DNA of 64,000 bases from Bradyrhizobium niftali (GTDB lineage: Bacteria; Pseudomonadota; Alphaproteobacteria; Rhizobiales; Xanthobacteraceae), in contig NZ_SPQT01000018.1 of assembly GCF_004571025.1 (NCBI RefSeq), forward strand, positions 123,540 through 187,539, in the 5' to 3' direction. Position numbers and translations under genes: made by a program. Below are positions 42,850 through 51,708 of this stretch, one piece after another; the first letter of the stretch is position 1; each line of letters opens with the position of its first letter. The notes beneath the pieces were generated by a model. The model did not search any database. It saw only the letters and a list, made by a program, of their open reading frames with translations, and had not been told where the DNA came from.

Positions 42850-43656
42850 CTAAGTGGACTTTTCAGCGGGAATTCGATCGAGGCGTAGTCGATGTCGATG
42901 ATCCGTGAGCAGGCGAGCACCTCCCATCACTGCCGCGAGCGTCCCCAATCCTGTCCCGCCAGCGATCAAGAACATGATCAAGAGCTGGTATTTAACCGCG
43001 TCTATTGGCTCGACGCCGGCAAGGATTTGGCCGGTCATCATCCCTGGAAGAGAGACAAGACCGATCGCGGCCATCGCATTGATGGTCGGCATCAGCCCGC
43101 TCCGCATTGCATCCCTCAGGATCGGCAGCAGCGCCTGGTACCGGGTGCCGCCGAGCGCAAGGCAAGCTTCTACGGCCGCCCGTTCACGAACCAAGCCATT
43201 TGTCAGTACGTCCAAGCCCAGACTTATACCCGTCATGGTGTTGCCCAGGATCATGCCCAACAAAGGCAGCGCATAGCGTGGATGATACCAGGGAACCGGA
43301 CGTAGCTCCGTCAGGAGCGCAAATATCGTAACAATGCCGGCGGCGAGCAGCGTGCATCCCGCGCCCAGGCCGTAGCTCCAAAAACCTGGTAGGGGCCGCT
43401 TCTGTCGCGCGACGATCTCCCGTGAAGCGAAGAGCACCATGATGAAGGCGGCGAGGGCGGTCCAGAGCGGCGACACCGCGGCGAACAGAAACGTCAGCGC
43501 GTAACCAACGAGCACTAGCTGGAGCACCATCCGTACGGTCGCGATGGCGAGTTGTTTTTCAAGCTTGAGGCGCAGAGCAAGGGAGAGAACCCCGTCCATG
43601 AGCACGAGGAGCGCGGGCAGGATCAAATCACCGTACGTCAGTTGGATGTAAGTCAT
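42850..43656 (-). CDS. fetB: FetB-like ABC permease
   Basis: 268 residues, seven hydrophobic helices (LILPALLVLMDGVLSLAL, LVLVGYALTFLFAA, LAAFIMVLFASREI and others). The TTL/UPF0014 family pattern is present: RQKRPLPGFWSYG, LGNTMTGISLGLD and MMTGQILAGV, where the family has PGMMTGQILGG. In E. coli FetAB exports iron and protects from peroxide. Its ATG overlaps the ATPase stop by four bases. The substrate here is inferred. Confidence 0.88.
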   Translation of the reverse strand: MTYIQLTYGDLILPALLVLMDGVLSLALRLKLEKQLAIATVRMVLQLVLVGYALTFLFAAVSPLWTALAAFIMVLFASREIVARQKRPLPGFWSYGLGAGCTLLAAGIVTIFALLTELRPVPWYHPRYALPLLGMILGNTMTGISLGLDVLTNGLVRERAAVEACLALGGTRYQALLPILRDAMRSGLMPTINAMAAIGLVSLPGMMTGQILAGVEPIDAVKYQLLIMFLIAGGTGLGTLAAVMGGARLLTDHRHRLRLDRIPAEKST

Positions 43657-44249
43657 GGCCGCTTTTCCTCGATGCCACCCTCGGCACTCATGACCAAGAC
43701 CTTTGACCCGACGCGCCTTGCCTGGGCATCATCGTGCGTGCTCCAGACGACGCTCGTTCCATTCGAAACGCGTTCGGCGATCACGGATTCGACGGCCGCT
43801 GCGGATGCCGAGTCGAGCGCCGACGTCGGCTCATCCAGCAGGAGCACCCGCGATCGCAACATGAGTGCCCGCACAAGCCCCAGCCGTTGTCTTTCTCCGG
43901 TTGAAAGTCTTTGGACCGACCAGGAGCCGCAACTGGTCGGCAGCCCTAAGCGTGCGACCAGTGGTAGCGCATCATCCCAGCCCTTGAAGTGTTCCTGCAC
44001 GATGTCGGACCACCAGCCCGGCTCGGCGGCTAGGTAGGTCACTCGCTTTCGCCAGGCTGGGGCGGGCATCGCCTCCCTGAGTATTCCGTCCAGCTTGACC
44101 GTTCCCTCGTTGGGATCGAGATCCGCGATGGAGCGCAGCAACAGAGTCTTCCCGACCCCAGAGGGCCCTTGCAATGCGACGCATTCGCCGTCCTGCAAGT
44201 TGAATGACACGGAGATGTGCAGGCGCTTGAGCCCGGTAACCGTCAGCAT
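43653..44249 (-). CDS. fetA: FetA-like ABC ATPase
   Basis: 198 residues from ATG 44247-44249, with a Walker A of GPSGVGKTLLLR (about residues 31-42), signature LSTGERQRLGLVRA (about 119-132) and Walker B VLLLDEPTSALD. The switch His is in WSTHDD. The short length (about 200) is normal for FetA. It partners FetB by ATGA overlap. The frame's upstream extension to 44405 lies in the ATP-grasp gene. Order on the transcript: ATP-grasp, FetA, FetB. Confidence 0.88.
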   Translation of the reverse strand: MLTVTGLKRLHISVSFNLQDGECVALQGPSGVGKTLLLRSIADLDPNEGTVKLDGILREAMPAPAWRKRVTYLAAEPGWWSDIVQEHFKGWDDALPLVARLGLPTSCGSWSVQRLSTGERQRLGLVRALMLRSRVLLLDEPTSALDSASAAAVESVIAERVSNGTSVVWSTHDDAQARRVGSKVLVMSAEGGIEEKRP

Positions 44250-44253
44250 GGCG

Positions 44254-45285
44254 TCAAAGCTTGCGCTGCAGCCGATCGAAAACTCGCCTGGCGATCTCTG
44301 CGGGCGCTTCCTCCGGGTAAGGATGCACCGAGCTGACATTGATCTCGCCGAGGACGTAGCTGTCGGTCCCGTCGGCCAAGTCTGGACCGAGCATGAAGTC
44401 AGCATCCCAGATCATAGGCAAATCATATCGCGGAATATCCAACAAGGACATGAGCTGCGGCGTCCATTCGCCTTCCATAAACCGGCGCAGCCGCTGGAAG
44501 CGCGGGTCTGCGTTGGATGTGTACAGCCGCGGTCTAGCTTCGGAACGTACGGCCGGCGAGTCGACAAGTGCCTTGACCTTGTGATGACCAAACCCGGCGC
44601 AGCGATCGCCCGCCATATAGCAGCGCACCACGCCTTCTCCCAGGCGAGGCTGGTATGGCTGATCAACCACGCTGCCGTTTTCGAAATACTCCCCGCAGCG
44701 ACGGAGAAAATCGTCCAGCGTCAATTCTTCGGAGGCGTCCTTTGTTGCGTCCAGCACCCTCAGCATGGGAGAAGTCGGCAGCCTCTCAACCTTCCAAACG
44801 CCTTGGCCGCCGTTACCCCGGTTGCGCTTGATCACGCGCGGACCGGCGGCGAGCCGCGTTGGCAACTCGGCGCGCATCGCCTCGGCGGTCTGATAGAGCG
44901 CAGTGTCGCTTCCCCACGCCATCGAGCGGGTGCGGTAGAGTACCTCCTTGGTGCCCATCTTGAGGATGACGTCCGGATGAGCGCTGACCCACACGCCCCG
45001 GACGGCGACATCGCGCAGCAGGGCGTCAAGGCCGGCGCGACTTCGACCATCCTGGATGGGATTGACCCAGACGAGCACACCGTCGACCGTGAGCAACTGT
45101 TCGCGGACCTCCTCGGCGAAACTCTCATCGTAGATCGCCGGGCGTGCCTCGATGCCGACGGCGGTGAGCGCTTCGAAGACATGCACGAAGCGGCTGTTCT
45201 GAGGGGTGGCATCGCGGCGGGTGGCAGCGTCGCCTCGCGAGAGAATGGCCACGGAATATTGGGATGAGGATCGACGTTTGGTCAT
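44254..45285 (-). CDS. ATP-grasp family protein (Cj0069-like)
   Basis: 343 residues from ATG 45283-45285. N-terminal part with VAILSRGD and an alpha/beta lobe (DGVLVWVNPIQDGRS), then the ATP-grasp domain: PRVIKRNRGNGGQGVWKVE (about 165-183) with the Gly-rich loop and YVLGEINVSSVHPYP (about 318-332), where E and N coordinate Mg. It probably ligates a carboxylate to an amine or thiol. The product is unknown. It starts the operon with the FetAB-like exporter four bases later, so its product may be what the exporter handles or its regulator. Confidence 0.75.
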   Translation of the reverse strand: MTKRRSSSQYSVAILSRGDAATRRDATPQNSRFVHVFEALTAVGIEARPAIYDESFAEEVREQLLTVDGVLVWVNPIQDGRSRAGLDALLRDVAVRGVWVSAHPDVILKMGTKEVLYRTRSMAWGSDTALYQTAEAMRAELPTRLAAGPRVIKRNRGNGGQGVWKVERLPTSPMLRVLDATKDASEELTLDDFLRRCGEYFENGSVVDQPYQPRLGEGVVRCYMAGDRCAGFGHHKVKALVDSPAVRSEARPRLYTSNADPRFQRLRRFMEGEWTPQLMSLLDIPRYDLPMIWDADFMLGPDLADGTDSYVLGEINVSSVHPYPEEAPAEIARRVFDRLQRKL

Positions 45286-45885
45286 GCGCAAGCTCCACGT
45301 ATTACGTGCTGCGCAGCGTTTGGACCGAGGTCTCACGGGGAGTCTGCTTGTCCCCTCGAAAACACTCTATGTGAGAACGCCTGGACCTTTCAAGGCGACG
45401 GGACAGGAATTCTGCCTGGTGCCGCCCACGCGGTGTCGCAGTCGGAACCAGTGAAATCTTCGTGACTTCCCAGCGTGTAGTGTCGAGTTCACGCGGGTTG
45501 ACAGCTTCGTCTTCAGGGTTTTGAATTCGGTCCACGGGGATTTGCGATCTCCCCGTGAGGCGACATGCCCAAGAATCGCGTCCTTAGTTACCGAGGGCGC
45601 AGCATGTCTTCATCATACTCTTCCATTTCACCCGACAAACTGTCTCGACTGATAGGCACGGCGGCCGCGCCTGCGCTCAGATGCGTGCATCGTCGAGGAC
45701 CCCTCCGCGACATGCGCTTGATTCCGGGCGCCCAGCGCTCTCGCATCTCGGCGAAGATCGGGCATCTCGTGTGGTTCTCGTCGCTTCACACGTCACGGAC
45801 ATCCTGCTGCGGCTGGCGAGCACCAAATCAGGAAGTATCGCGGACGGAATTTCACCTGGGGCGGGAACAACCAGGGAGAACGAGG
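45286..45885. other. intergenic stretch without a recognised gene
   Basis: About 600 bases between the divergent ATP-grasp and PepSY genes. Short frames exist on both strands (for example 45302-45535 leftward), with low-complexity charged sequence and no motif. It should hold both promoters. GCGGGAACAACCAGGGAGAA just before 45886 is the PepSY ribosome region. Confidence 0.5.
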
Positions 45886-46140
45886 ATGCGAGCACAAATG
45901 ATCTATTGGGCCGCCATAGTGCTGGCGATCGCGGGTGGGCTGTCGCCGGTTCACGCCCTGACCCAAGAGGAGTTGGTCGCCAAGATTCAGGCGGCTGGCT
46001 ACTCGCAGGTGAGCGAAATCAAGTCGACGGCCGAAGGCACCACCGCCAAGGCAGTGAAGGAGGGCAAGCCAGTGACGCTCGTCGTCGACAGCAGCGGCCA
46101 GATCAAAGAACAAAAGACCGAGGAAGGAGCATCGCGATGA
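45886..46140 (+). CDS. secreted PepSY-domain protein
   Basis: 84 residues from ATG 45886 behind AGGGAGAACGAGG. Signal peptide to about residue 29 (MIYWAAIVLAIAGGLSPVHA), then one PepSY domain: LTQEELVAKIQAAGYSQV, the strand TTAKAVKEGKPVTLVVD and SSGQIKE. PepSY domains bind or inhibit proteases and handle metals at the cell surface. ATGA overlap with the DUF1259 gene. Upstream frame to 45565 is unsupported. Confidence 0.85.
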   Translation: MRAQMIYWAAIVLAIAGGLSPVHALTQEELVAKIQAAGYSQVSEIKSTAEGTTAKAVKEGKPVTLVVDSSGQIKEQKTEEGASR

Positions 46141-47048
46141 GAACGGCAATTCCGGCCCTGATCGGCATCGGCGCGTGCGTACTGTCGCCGGTTTCCGGAC
46201 CGTTCATCCCGGCGGCCCATGCGCAAAGCGTCGACTGGCAGAGGGTCGATGAGACGCTCGGCCGCAAGCCCGCGGTCTCGGACGACGTTCACCGCTACGG
46301 CTTCCCGCGCACGGACCTCGCGGTGACTTTGGACGGAGTGACGATCAGGCCGGCGCTGGCGCTGGGCGGCTGGGTCGCGTTCAAGCCCGCGCATGGCGGT
46401 GCCATGGTAATGGGAGACCTTGTGCTCCTCGAGACGGAGATCAATCCCGTCATGGCCAAGATGATCGCGAGCGGTCTCGAGATCACCGCCGTGCACAACC
46501 ACCTGCTGAGGGCGAGCCCGGCGACGTTCTACATGCATGTCGCCGGTCATGGAGACCCCGTCAAGCTGGCCTCGGCCATCCACGACGCGCTGGCCGAAAG
46601 CAAGACGCCGTTGACGGTCCCGGTGGCGGCGAATCCGCCGCTCGCCGTCGATCTCGACACGGCGAAGCTCGACCAAATCATCGGTGTCAAGGGGCAGGCC
46701 AACGGAGGCGTCTACCAGTACAACGTGAAGCGGCGCGATCCGATCACGCAAGACGGTATGCCGCTGACGCCCGTCGGTGCGATGGGCGTCGCGATCGGCA
46801 TCAATTTCCAACCCACCGGAGGAGGTAAGGCGGCCATCACCGGCGACTTTGTGTTGACCAGCGACGAGGTAAACCCGGTCATCGTGGCGCTGCGGACGCA
46901 TGGCATCGAGGTGACAGCGCTGCACAGCCACATGTTGGATGAACAGCCGCGACTCTTCTTCATGCATTTCTGGGCGAACGACGACGCCGTCAAGCTGGCC
47001 GAGGGCCTGCGCGCGGCGCTTGATAAGACCGCCAGCATGAAGAGCTGA
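46137..47048 (+). CDS. DUF1259 (LppY/LpqO-like) secreted protein
   Basis: 303 residues. Signal peptide RTAIPALIGIGACVLSPVSG..AHA. Two repeated domains: VDWQRVDETLGRK..VSDDVHRYGFPRTDL with ALGGWVAFKP and ITAVHNHLL, and the second with YQYNVKRRDPI, MGVAIGINFQP and VTALHSHML. The HNH/HSH histidines in each half look like a metal site. Family function unknown; LppY/LpqO are mycobacterial lipoproteins. Cotranslated with the PepSY gene. Confidence 0.88.
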   Translation: MRTAIPALIGIGACVLSPVSGPFIPAAHAQSVDWQRVDETLGRKPAVSDDVHRYGFPRTDLAVTLDGVTIRPALALGGWVAFKPAHGGAMVMGDLVLLETEINPVMAKMIASGLEITAVHNHLLRASPATFYMHVAGHGDPVKLASAIHDALAESKTPLTVPVAANPPLAVDLDTAKLDQIIGVKGQANGGVYQYNVKRRDPITQDGMPLTPVGAMGVAIGINFQPTGGGKAAITGDFVLTSDEVNPVIVALRTHGIEVTALHSHMLDEQPRLFFMHFWANDDAVKLAEGLRAALDKTASMKS

Positions 47049-47076
47049 GTCGAAGATTGGAGGAAGGATTAGTAGC

Positions 47077-47611
47077 GATGCCTTACCAAGCCAAACCGAT
47101 GCCGTTCATCCGAATTCGATCAGCGGCATCTCCGAAAAGATACTCGTCAGCCACTACGAGAACAATTAGGTCGGCGCGGTGAAGCGGCTCAGCGCTATCG
47201 GCAAGCCCAGCTTGCCGACCTCGACTTCGCCAAAGCACTGAATTTCGTCATCAACGGCCTGAATCGGGAGGAGTTGATCGCATCGAATTCGATGATCTTG
47301 CATAGGTCTAATTCGACGGCCTAGGAGGGGCGGGCAGACCGAGCGGCGCTCTCGCGGACGCGATCGAAGGCCGAAGGCGGCGGCTCCGGGTGGGTGATAC
47401 TTTCGTATTCCCCTCGCGACAGGCGGCGTGGGGCGCCGATCACACGACGACGCTCGCCGGCCGTCACCCCGTGCTGATACTCGACAAGCATGAGCACGCC
47501 TACCACCTGGACTTCGGCGCGGCGGCCGCCCGCTACGTGAACGTCTACATGGAGGCCATTCGCTGGGATAACGCCGCCAGACTTTACGAACAATTCGCTG
47601 GAGAAACCTGA
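47077..47611 (+). pseudogene. sodB: Fe/Mn-superoxide dismutase, decayed
   Basis: Starts MPYQAKPMPF, then the frame shifts to NSISGISEKILVSHYENN followed by a TAG where homologues have Tyr. Next AQLADLDFAKALNFVINGL, IASNSMILH, then GLGGAGRPSGALADAIE in another frame, and after a gap the end WGADHTTTLAGRHPVL, DKHEHAYHLDFG and YMEAIRWDNAARLYEQ. DxxEHAYxxD holds the metal Asp and His. The central part is missing and at least three lesions exist, so it is not active. Confidence 0.82.
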
Positions 47612-47662
47612 GAGGCGACGCGCATGTGTCGCTGATCGAGTGAATGAGACGAGGAGGGGTGC

Positions 47663-48331
47663 GTGAAGATCGTGAGACATGCACTGGCGAGTCTTGCCCT
47701 AGCCTCCATGCTGGCTTCGTTAACGGGAGGGAAAGCCATGGCCGAAATCCTAAATTTTGACCAAGCTACTGTGGGAAGCCCGCCCGAAGGGTGGATCTTT
47801 ACGATGACGGGGAAGGGAAAACCGAAATGGACCGTTGAGGCCGACCCCACGGCGCCAAGCAAGCCCAATGTCCTCAAGCAATCCGGACGGGCGACTTTTC
47901 CGTTAGCGATCAAAAGCGATACCGACATCCGCGACGGCTTCGTCGAGGTAAAATTCAAGGCGGTGACCGGGTCGGAGGATCGCGCCGCGGGGATTATCTG
48001 GCGCGCGACGGATGCCGACAATTACTACGTGGTCAGGGCAAATGCTCTGGAGGACAACGTCGTGCTCTACAAGACGATCAAAGGCGTTCGATCGCCTCTG
48101 GAGATCGTGGGTCGGAAAGGCGGCTACGGCGTCAACACGCCCGTGCTGTCCGGGCAATGGCACGCGCTGCGCTGTGATTTCGCAGGAACCCGGTTCAAGG
48201 TGACGTATGACGGAAGGCCATTGTTCGAGGTGGAGGACGCCACGATTGCTCACTCGGGCATGATCGGCCTATGGACCAAGGCGGATAGTGTGACCCTGTT
48301 CGATGATCTGACGTATGGTGAGCTTAAATAG
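47663..48331 (+). CDS. secreted DUF1080/lectin-like protein
   Basis: 222 residues from GTG 47663 behind GAGGAGGGGTGC. Signal peptide RHALASLALASMLASLTGGKAMA. The mature domain is a concanavalin-A-like jelly roll: FDGFVEVKFKAVTG, AAGIIWRATDADNYYVVR, PVLSGQWHALRCDFAGTRFK, LFEVEDATIAHSGMIGLWT, related to DUF1080 (3-keto-disaccharide hydrolase-like) folds. The catalytic role is uncertain. Next gene starts right after its stop codon. Confidence 0.75.
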   Translation: MKIVRHALASLALASMLASLTGGKAMAEILNFDQATVGSPPEGWIFTMTGKGKPKWTVEADPTAPSKPNVLKQSGRATFPLAIKSDTDIRDGFVEVKFKAVTGSEDRAAGIIWRATDADNYYVVRANALEDNVVLYKTIKGVRSPLEIVGRKGGYGVNTPVLSGQWHALRCDFAGTRFKVTYDGRPLFEVEDATIAHSGMIGLWTKADSVTLFDDLTYGELK

Positions 48332-48853
48332 GTGTTCTTCGCCTGGCTGGAAATAATCACGAGCTTTCGATGCCTGACGGTACCGATGGCCCTGGTGATT
48401 GCGTCCACCTACCCACTGCGGGCGGAAGAAGGCGTGATCGCCTACAAATTACTAACTCCGGAGTTGGCGCTCGATCTCGCGCGCGCTGCGTTAAGCAGCT
48501 GCCGCGCCCGTGGTTACCAAGTCGCCGTTGTCGATCGCTTCGGCGTGCCGCAAGTGATGCTGCGTAATCGCTTTGCTGGTCCCCACACACCGCCAACGGC
48601 GTCGGGCAAGGCTTGGACGGCTGCCTCGTTCAAGACCAGCACGACAGAGCTGAATGCGATCAGTCAGCCCGGCATGATGCAGTCGGGCATTCGCGACCTT
48701 CCTGAAGTGGTCATCATTGGGGTAGGGCTGATGGTCGAAGCGGGCGGTTCGCTGGTCGCAGGGATAGGGGTCTCCGGAGCTCCCGGCGGTGACGCTGACG
48801 AAGCGTGTGCGCGGGCCGGTATCGACGCCATAAGGGATAAGCTGGAATTCTGA
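48332..48853 (+). CDS. HbpS/GlcG-family heme-binding-like protein
   Basis: 173 residues from GTG 48332, one base after the previous stop. N-terminal signal (FRCLTVPMALVIASTYPLRA), then the GlcG/HbpS pattern: LALDLARAALSSCRARGYQVAVVDRFG split as LALDLARAALSSCRARG and YQVAVVDRFGVPQVMLRN, KAWTAASFKTST, and VAGIGVSGAPGGDADEACARAG (seen as IGVSGAPGGDADEACARAG). In Streptomyces HbpS binds heme; others act in glycolate use. Coupled to the lectin-like gene, so both are exported together. Confidence 0.8.
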   Translation: MFFAWLEIITSFRCLTVPMALVIASTYPLRAEEGVIAYKLLTPELALDLARAALSSCRARGYQVAVVDRFGVPQVMLRNRFAGPHTPPTASGKAWTAASFKTSTTELNAISQPGMMQSGIRDLPEVVIIGVGLMVEAGGSLVAGIGVSGAPGGDADEACARAGIDAIRDKLEF

Positions 48854-49251
48854 CCTCAGCCGGTGCCATTTGGTACCAAGATCTGTTGTCGCCCGCTTCG
48901 TGAAGGAATTCAGAGAAGGCCGACCAAGGTTAACAATTGGTCCCACGCTGTCCGCTTACCGCTTGCCAAGAGTAGGTGCGAGCTCGGAGTTGGAAAAGTC
49001 ACGCGCGGCGATGGAGGCGCTGAGCGGCACGCGCCGACCGCCGGGTTGGCATTGGGTTGCGACCATCATTTGCCGAAGTACGTCGTCGAACTGGACTCCC
49101 CCTGTCCTGAAAACCCTTTGTTGCCGCAGCGAGCTTGACACGCTACGGCACTTAAAAAAGGAGTAATCTGTGAACTAGCTCATTTTAGGTTGAAGGAGAT
49201 CGTGCCTCACTGAGGGAAGGCAAGTTCGAGGTTTGCACCAGGAGGCGGGCA
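48854..49251. other. intergenic stretch without a recognised gene
   Basis: About 400 bases before the GMC gene. Short frames on the + strand (48863-49138, 48870-49166) have no ribosome site or motif. Contains the promoter of the GMC operon. Nothing else seen. Confidence 0.5.
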
Positions 49252-51705
49252 ATGCCGATCAGTACGGAGACGACCTCGTTCACCAAAGACGTTCAGGGCC
49301 GCTATCTTTGCAACAACCTCGCGGAGGTTGATGCCTGGAAATCCGCAGGCGGGCGTCCGTTCGATTTCATTATTGTGGGAGGTGGAACGTTCGGCTCGGC
49401 GATCGCCGAGCATTTGTGGTTCCGTCAAAAACAGACCGGCGGCGGATTGCGGACGCTGATCGTCGAGGCCGGGATGTTCACCGTGCCCGAGCACGTCCAG
49501 AACACCGGAATTCAGGGGTTCGCCGACCCGGCTAATCCATTCTTCCTGAACGAAAACCTGCCGCAGCCGGAGCCGCCACGCAACGAGGTCTGGGGCATCC
49601 CCTGGAAGTCGACCATTCCCTTCAAGGGGCTCGCATATACGCTGGGTGGTAGATCGCTTTACTGGGGCGGGTGGTCGCCGCGTCTCCTCGATGAAGAAAT
49701 GGCGACATGGCCGCCCAGCACCGTGGCCGATCTGAACACCCGTTATTTTGACGAGAGCTCCCGGCAGATCGGTGTCGACGAGGCGAACGATTTCATCGCC
49801 GGCGAACTACAGAACGCCTTGCGACGTCGACTTTTCGACAATCTTGCCAGCGTCCCAGGTGTGTTTTCCCTCGACGCGCTTCCGCCGTCGCCGCTTTTGA
49901 AGCCCGGCGCTGAGCCTGCACAGCTACTCGGTCTGACGTCTACTGGCGGACTTTCTCAAAACGATCTGCTGAATTTACTGAAGCTGGAGGCGCCCCTCGC
50001 GGTACAGGCGCGGCCGCCCCATGCGGGATTCTTTCCGCTGAACAAATTCAGCGTCGTTCCACTCCTGATGAAGGCGGCCCGGACGGCGGCAAGCGACTCC
50101 AACGGCAATGATGCAGTTAAGGAGTTCATGGTACTGCCGGACACGCACGTCTTGTCGCTCCGTACAGTTCCGACTGCTGGCGGTACTTGGCGCGTTGCAG
50201 GCATCGATACAAGCCGCGGCCCAATCGATCTGGCGCCGGGCGGTGCCGTTATCATGGCGCTCGGGACGATTGAGAACGCTAGGCTTGCGTTGGCGTCGTT
50301 TGACACAACGGGACTTCCGACCTTGCCGCTCATCGGCGAGAATCTGATCGCCCACCTTCGCTCAAATCTCGTCATCCGCGTGCCTCGCGCAGCGATTTCC
50401 GGTCTCTCGCCGACCGTCAATGAACTGCAAACCGCCGCGCTCTTCGTGAAGGGGCGAGCGACCCGACCGAACGGGGATCTGATCGGCCGCTTCCATCTTC
50501 AGATTTCAGCGAGCGGCGGCGGCAATACGGTTGGCGGAGAGGATGAACTCTACCGCAAGGTTCCGGATGTCGACTTCTACGACCAGCTTCGTACCTCCAA
50601 CGATACACACGTGGCTATCGCAATAAGGGGGCTCGGAGAGATGGAGCCCGTCGATCCGGCTAACCTTACTGCCCACCCAAGCCGTGTCGATTTGAGCTCG
50701 CGCACCGACGAATACGGAATTCGTCGCGCATCGGTCGCGCTCACGACGACGCCACGGGATCAGGAGCTCTGGGGCGCAATGGACGCGGCCATGCAACAGG
50801 TCGCCGCCATTTTTGCCAACGGGCAGCCGATGCAGGTACTCCAGAACAATCAAGACGGTCTCGGGACGACCCATCATGAAGCCGGGACGCTTTGGATGGG
50901 GACCGACCCGACCGCGAGCGTCACGGATGGCAACGGGCGTTTCCATCACACCGAAAATCTCTATGCGGCCGGCCCGGCGCTGTTCCCGAGCATCGGCTCA
51001 CCCAACCCGATGCTGACCGGCATTGCGCTGTCGCGCCGCACCGGCGACCTCATCATGACGCCGCCGCCTTTCGCGGCCGATGCGGGCTTCGAGACGCTGT
51101 TCGATGGCACCTCGCTCGGTGACTGGACGATGTCGACGATCAGCAACCAGCCCGGGCGGGACGATCCCGGCTCGTTCCGGGTCCGGCGGGGCGTGCTCGA
51201 GGGACGAACCAGAACAGATCTGGGCCTGCTCTGGCTCAAGAGACCGACACCCGCCCGCTACGTTTTGCGGTTGCAATGGATGATGACCGCGGCGGACAAC
51301 AATTCCGGCGTGTTCATCGGTTTCCCGGATCCCCGCAACGAAGGCTACGACAACACGGCCTATGTCGGCGTCAATTTCGGCTTTGAGATCCAGATCGACG
51401 AACTGGCCCGTCCGGATAACGCGCCTATCCATCGGACAGGTGCGGTCTACGGCTTCAAGGGGCCGACCGATGGTCCATCGGTCGTTCGCCCGGCGGGAGA
51501 GTGGAATGAATACCAGATCACCGTCGATGGCGCCGACATCACCGTCGTCCTGAATGGACAGACGATCAATCTCTTCCATTTTGCGGGCGATCCTCAGTCT
51601 CCGCGCCGCGGACTTCCATCGACCGCACAGGACCCGCGCTTCATCGGCCTGCAGACGCATACGGGCCGCGTGCTCTTCCGCAACATCCAGTGGAAGGCCC
51701 TGTGA
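49252..51705 (+). CDS. GMC oxidoreductase fused to a DUF1080 (3-keto-disaccharide hydrolase) domain
   Basis: 817 residues, far longer than an ordinary GMC enzyme. Residues about 38-610: FAD Rossmann start FDFIIVGGGTFGSAIAEHL, GRSLYWGGWSPR, the active-site THHEAGTLWMG and the closing NLYAAGPALFPSIGSPNPM. Residues about 615-815: DUF1080 jelly roll FETLFDGTSLGDWTM, NNSGVFIGFPDP, EIQIDELARP, AGEWNEYQITVDG. GMC flavoenzymes include glucoside 3-dehydrogenases, and DUF1080 domains cleave 3-keto-glycosides, so one chain may oxidise then cleave a disaccharide. No signal peptide. Next gene GH13 begins after 3 bp. Function inferred. Confidence 0.88.
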   Translation: MPISTETTSFTKDVQGRYLCNNLAEVDAWKSAGGRPFDFIIVGGGTFGSAIAEHLWFRQKQTGGGLRTLIVEAGMFTVPEHVQNTGIQGFADPANPFFLNENLPQPEPPRNEVWGIPWKSTIPFKGLAYTLGGRSLYWGGWSPRLLDEEMATWPPSTVADLNTRYFDESSRQIGVDEANDFIAGELQNALRRRLFDNLASVPGVFSLDALPPSPLLKPGAEPAQLLGLTSTGGLSQNDLLNLLKLEAPLAVQARPPHAGFFPLNKFSVVPLLMKAARTAASDSNGNDAVKEFMVLPDTHVLSLRTVPTAGGTWRVAGIDTSRGPIDLAPGGAVIMALGTIENARLALASFDTTGLPTLPLIGENLIAHLRSNLVIRVPRAAISGLSPTVNELQTAALFVKGRATRPNGDLIGRFHLQISASGGGNTVGGEDELYRKVPDVDFYDQLRTSNDTHVAIAIRGLGEMEPVDPANLTAHPSRVDLSSRTDEYGIRRASVALTTTPRDQELWGAMDAAMQQVAAIFANGQPMQVLQNNQDGLGTTHHEAGTLWMGTDPTASVTDGNGRFHHTENLYAAGPALFPSIGSPNPMLTGIALSRRTGDLIMTPPPFAADAGFETLFDGTSLGDWTMSTISNQPGRDDPGSFRVRRGVLEGRTRTDLGLLWLKRPTPARYVLRLQWMMTAADNNSGVFIGFPDPRNEGYDNTAYVGVNFGFEIQIDELARPDNAPIHRTGAVYGFKGPTDGPSVVRPAGEWNEYQITVDGADITVVLNGQTINLFHFAGDPQSPRRGLPSTAQDPRFIGLQTHTGRVLFRNIQWKAL

Positions 51706-51708
51706 CCG

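Noticed and set aside
45302..45535. Minus-strand frame of 77 codons in the ATP-grasp/PepSY gap
   Set aside because: No ribosome site, no motif, and charged low-complexity sequence.
48870..49166. 98-codon + strand frame before the GMC gene
   Set aside because: No recognisable start signal or domain; a second overlapping frame of similar length is equally weak.
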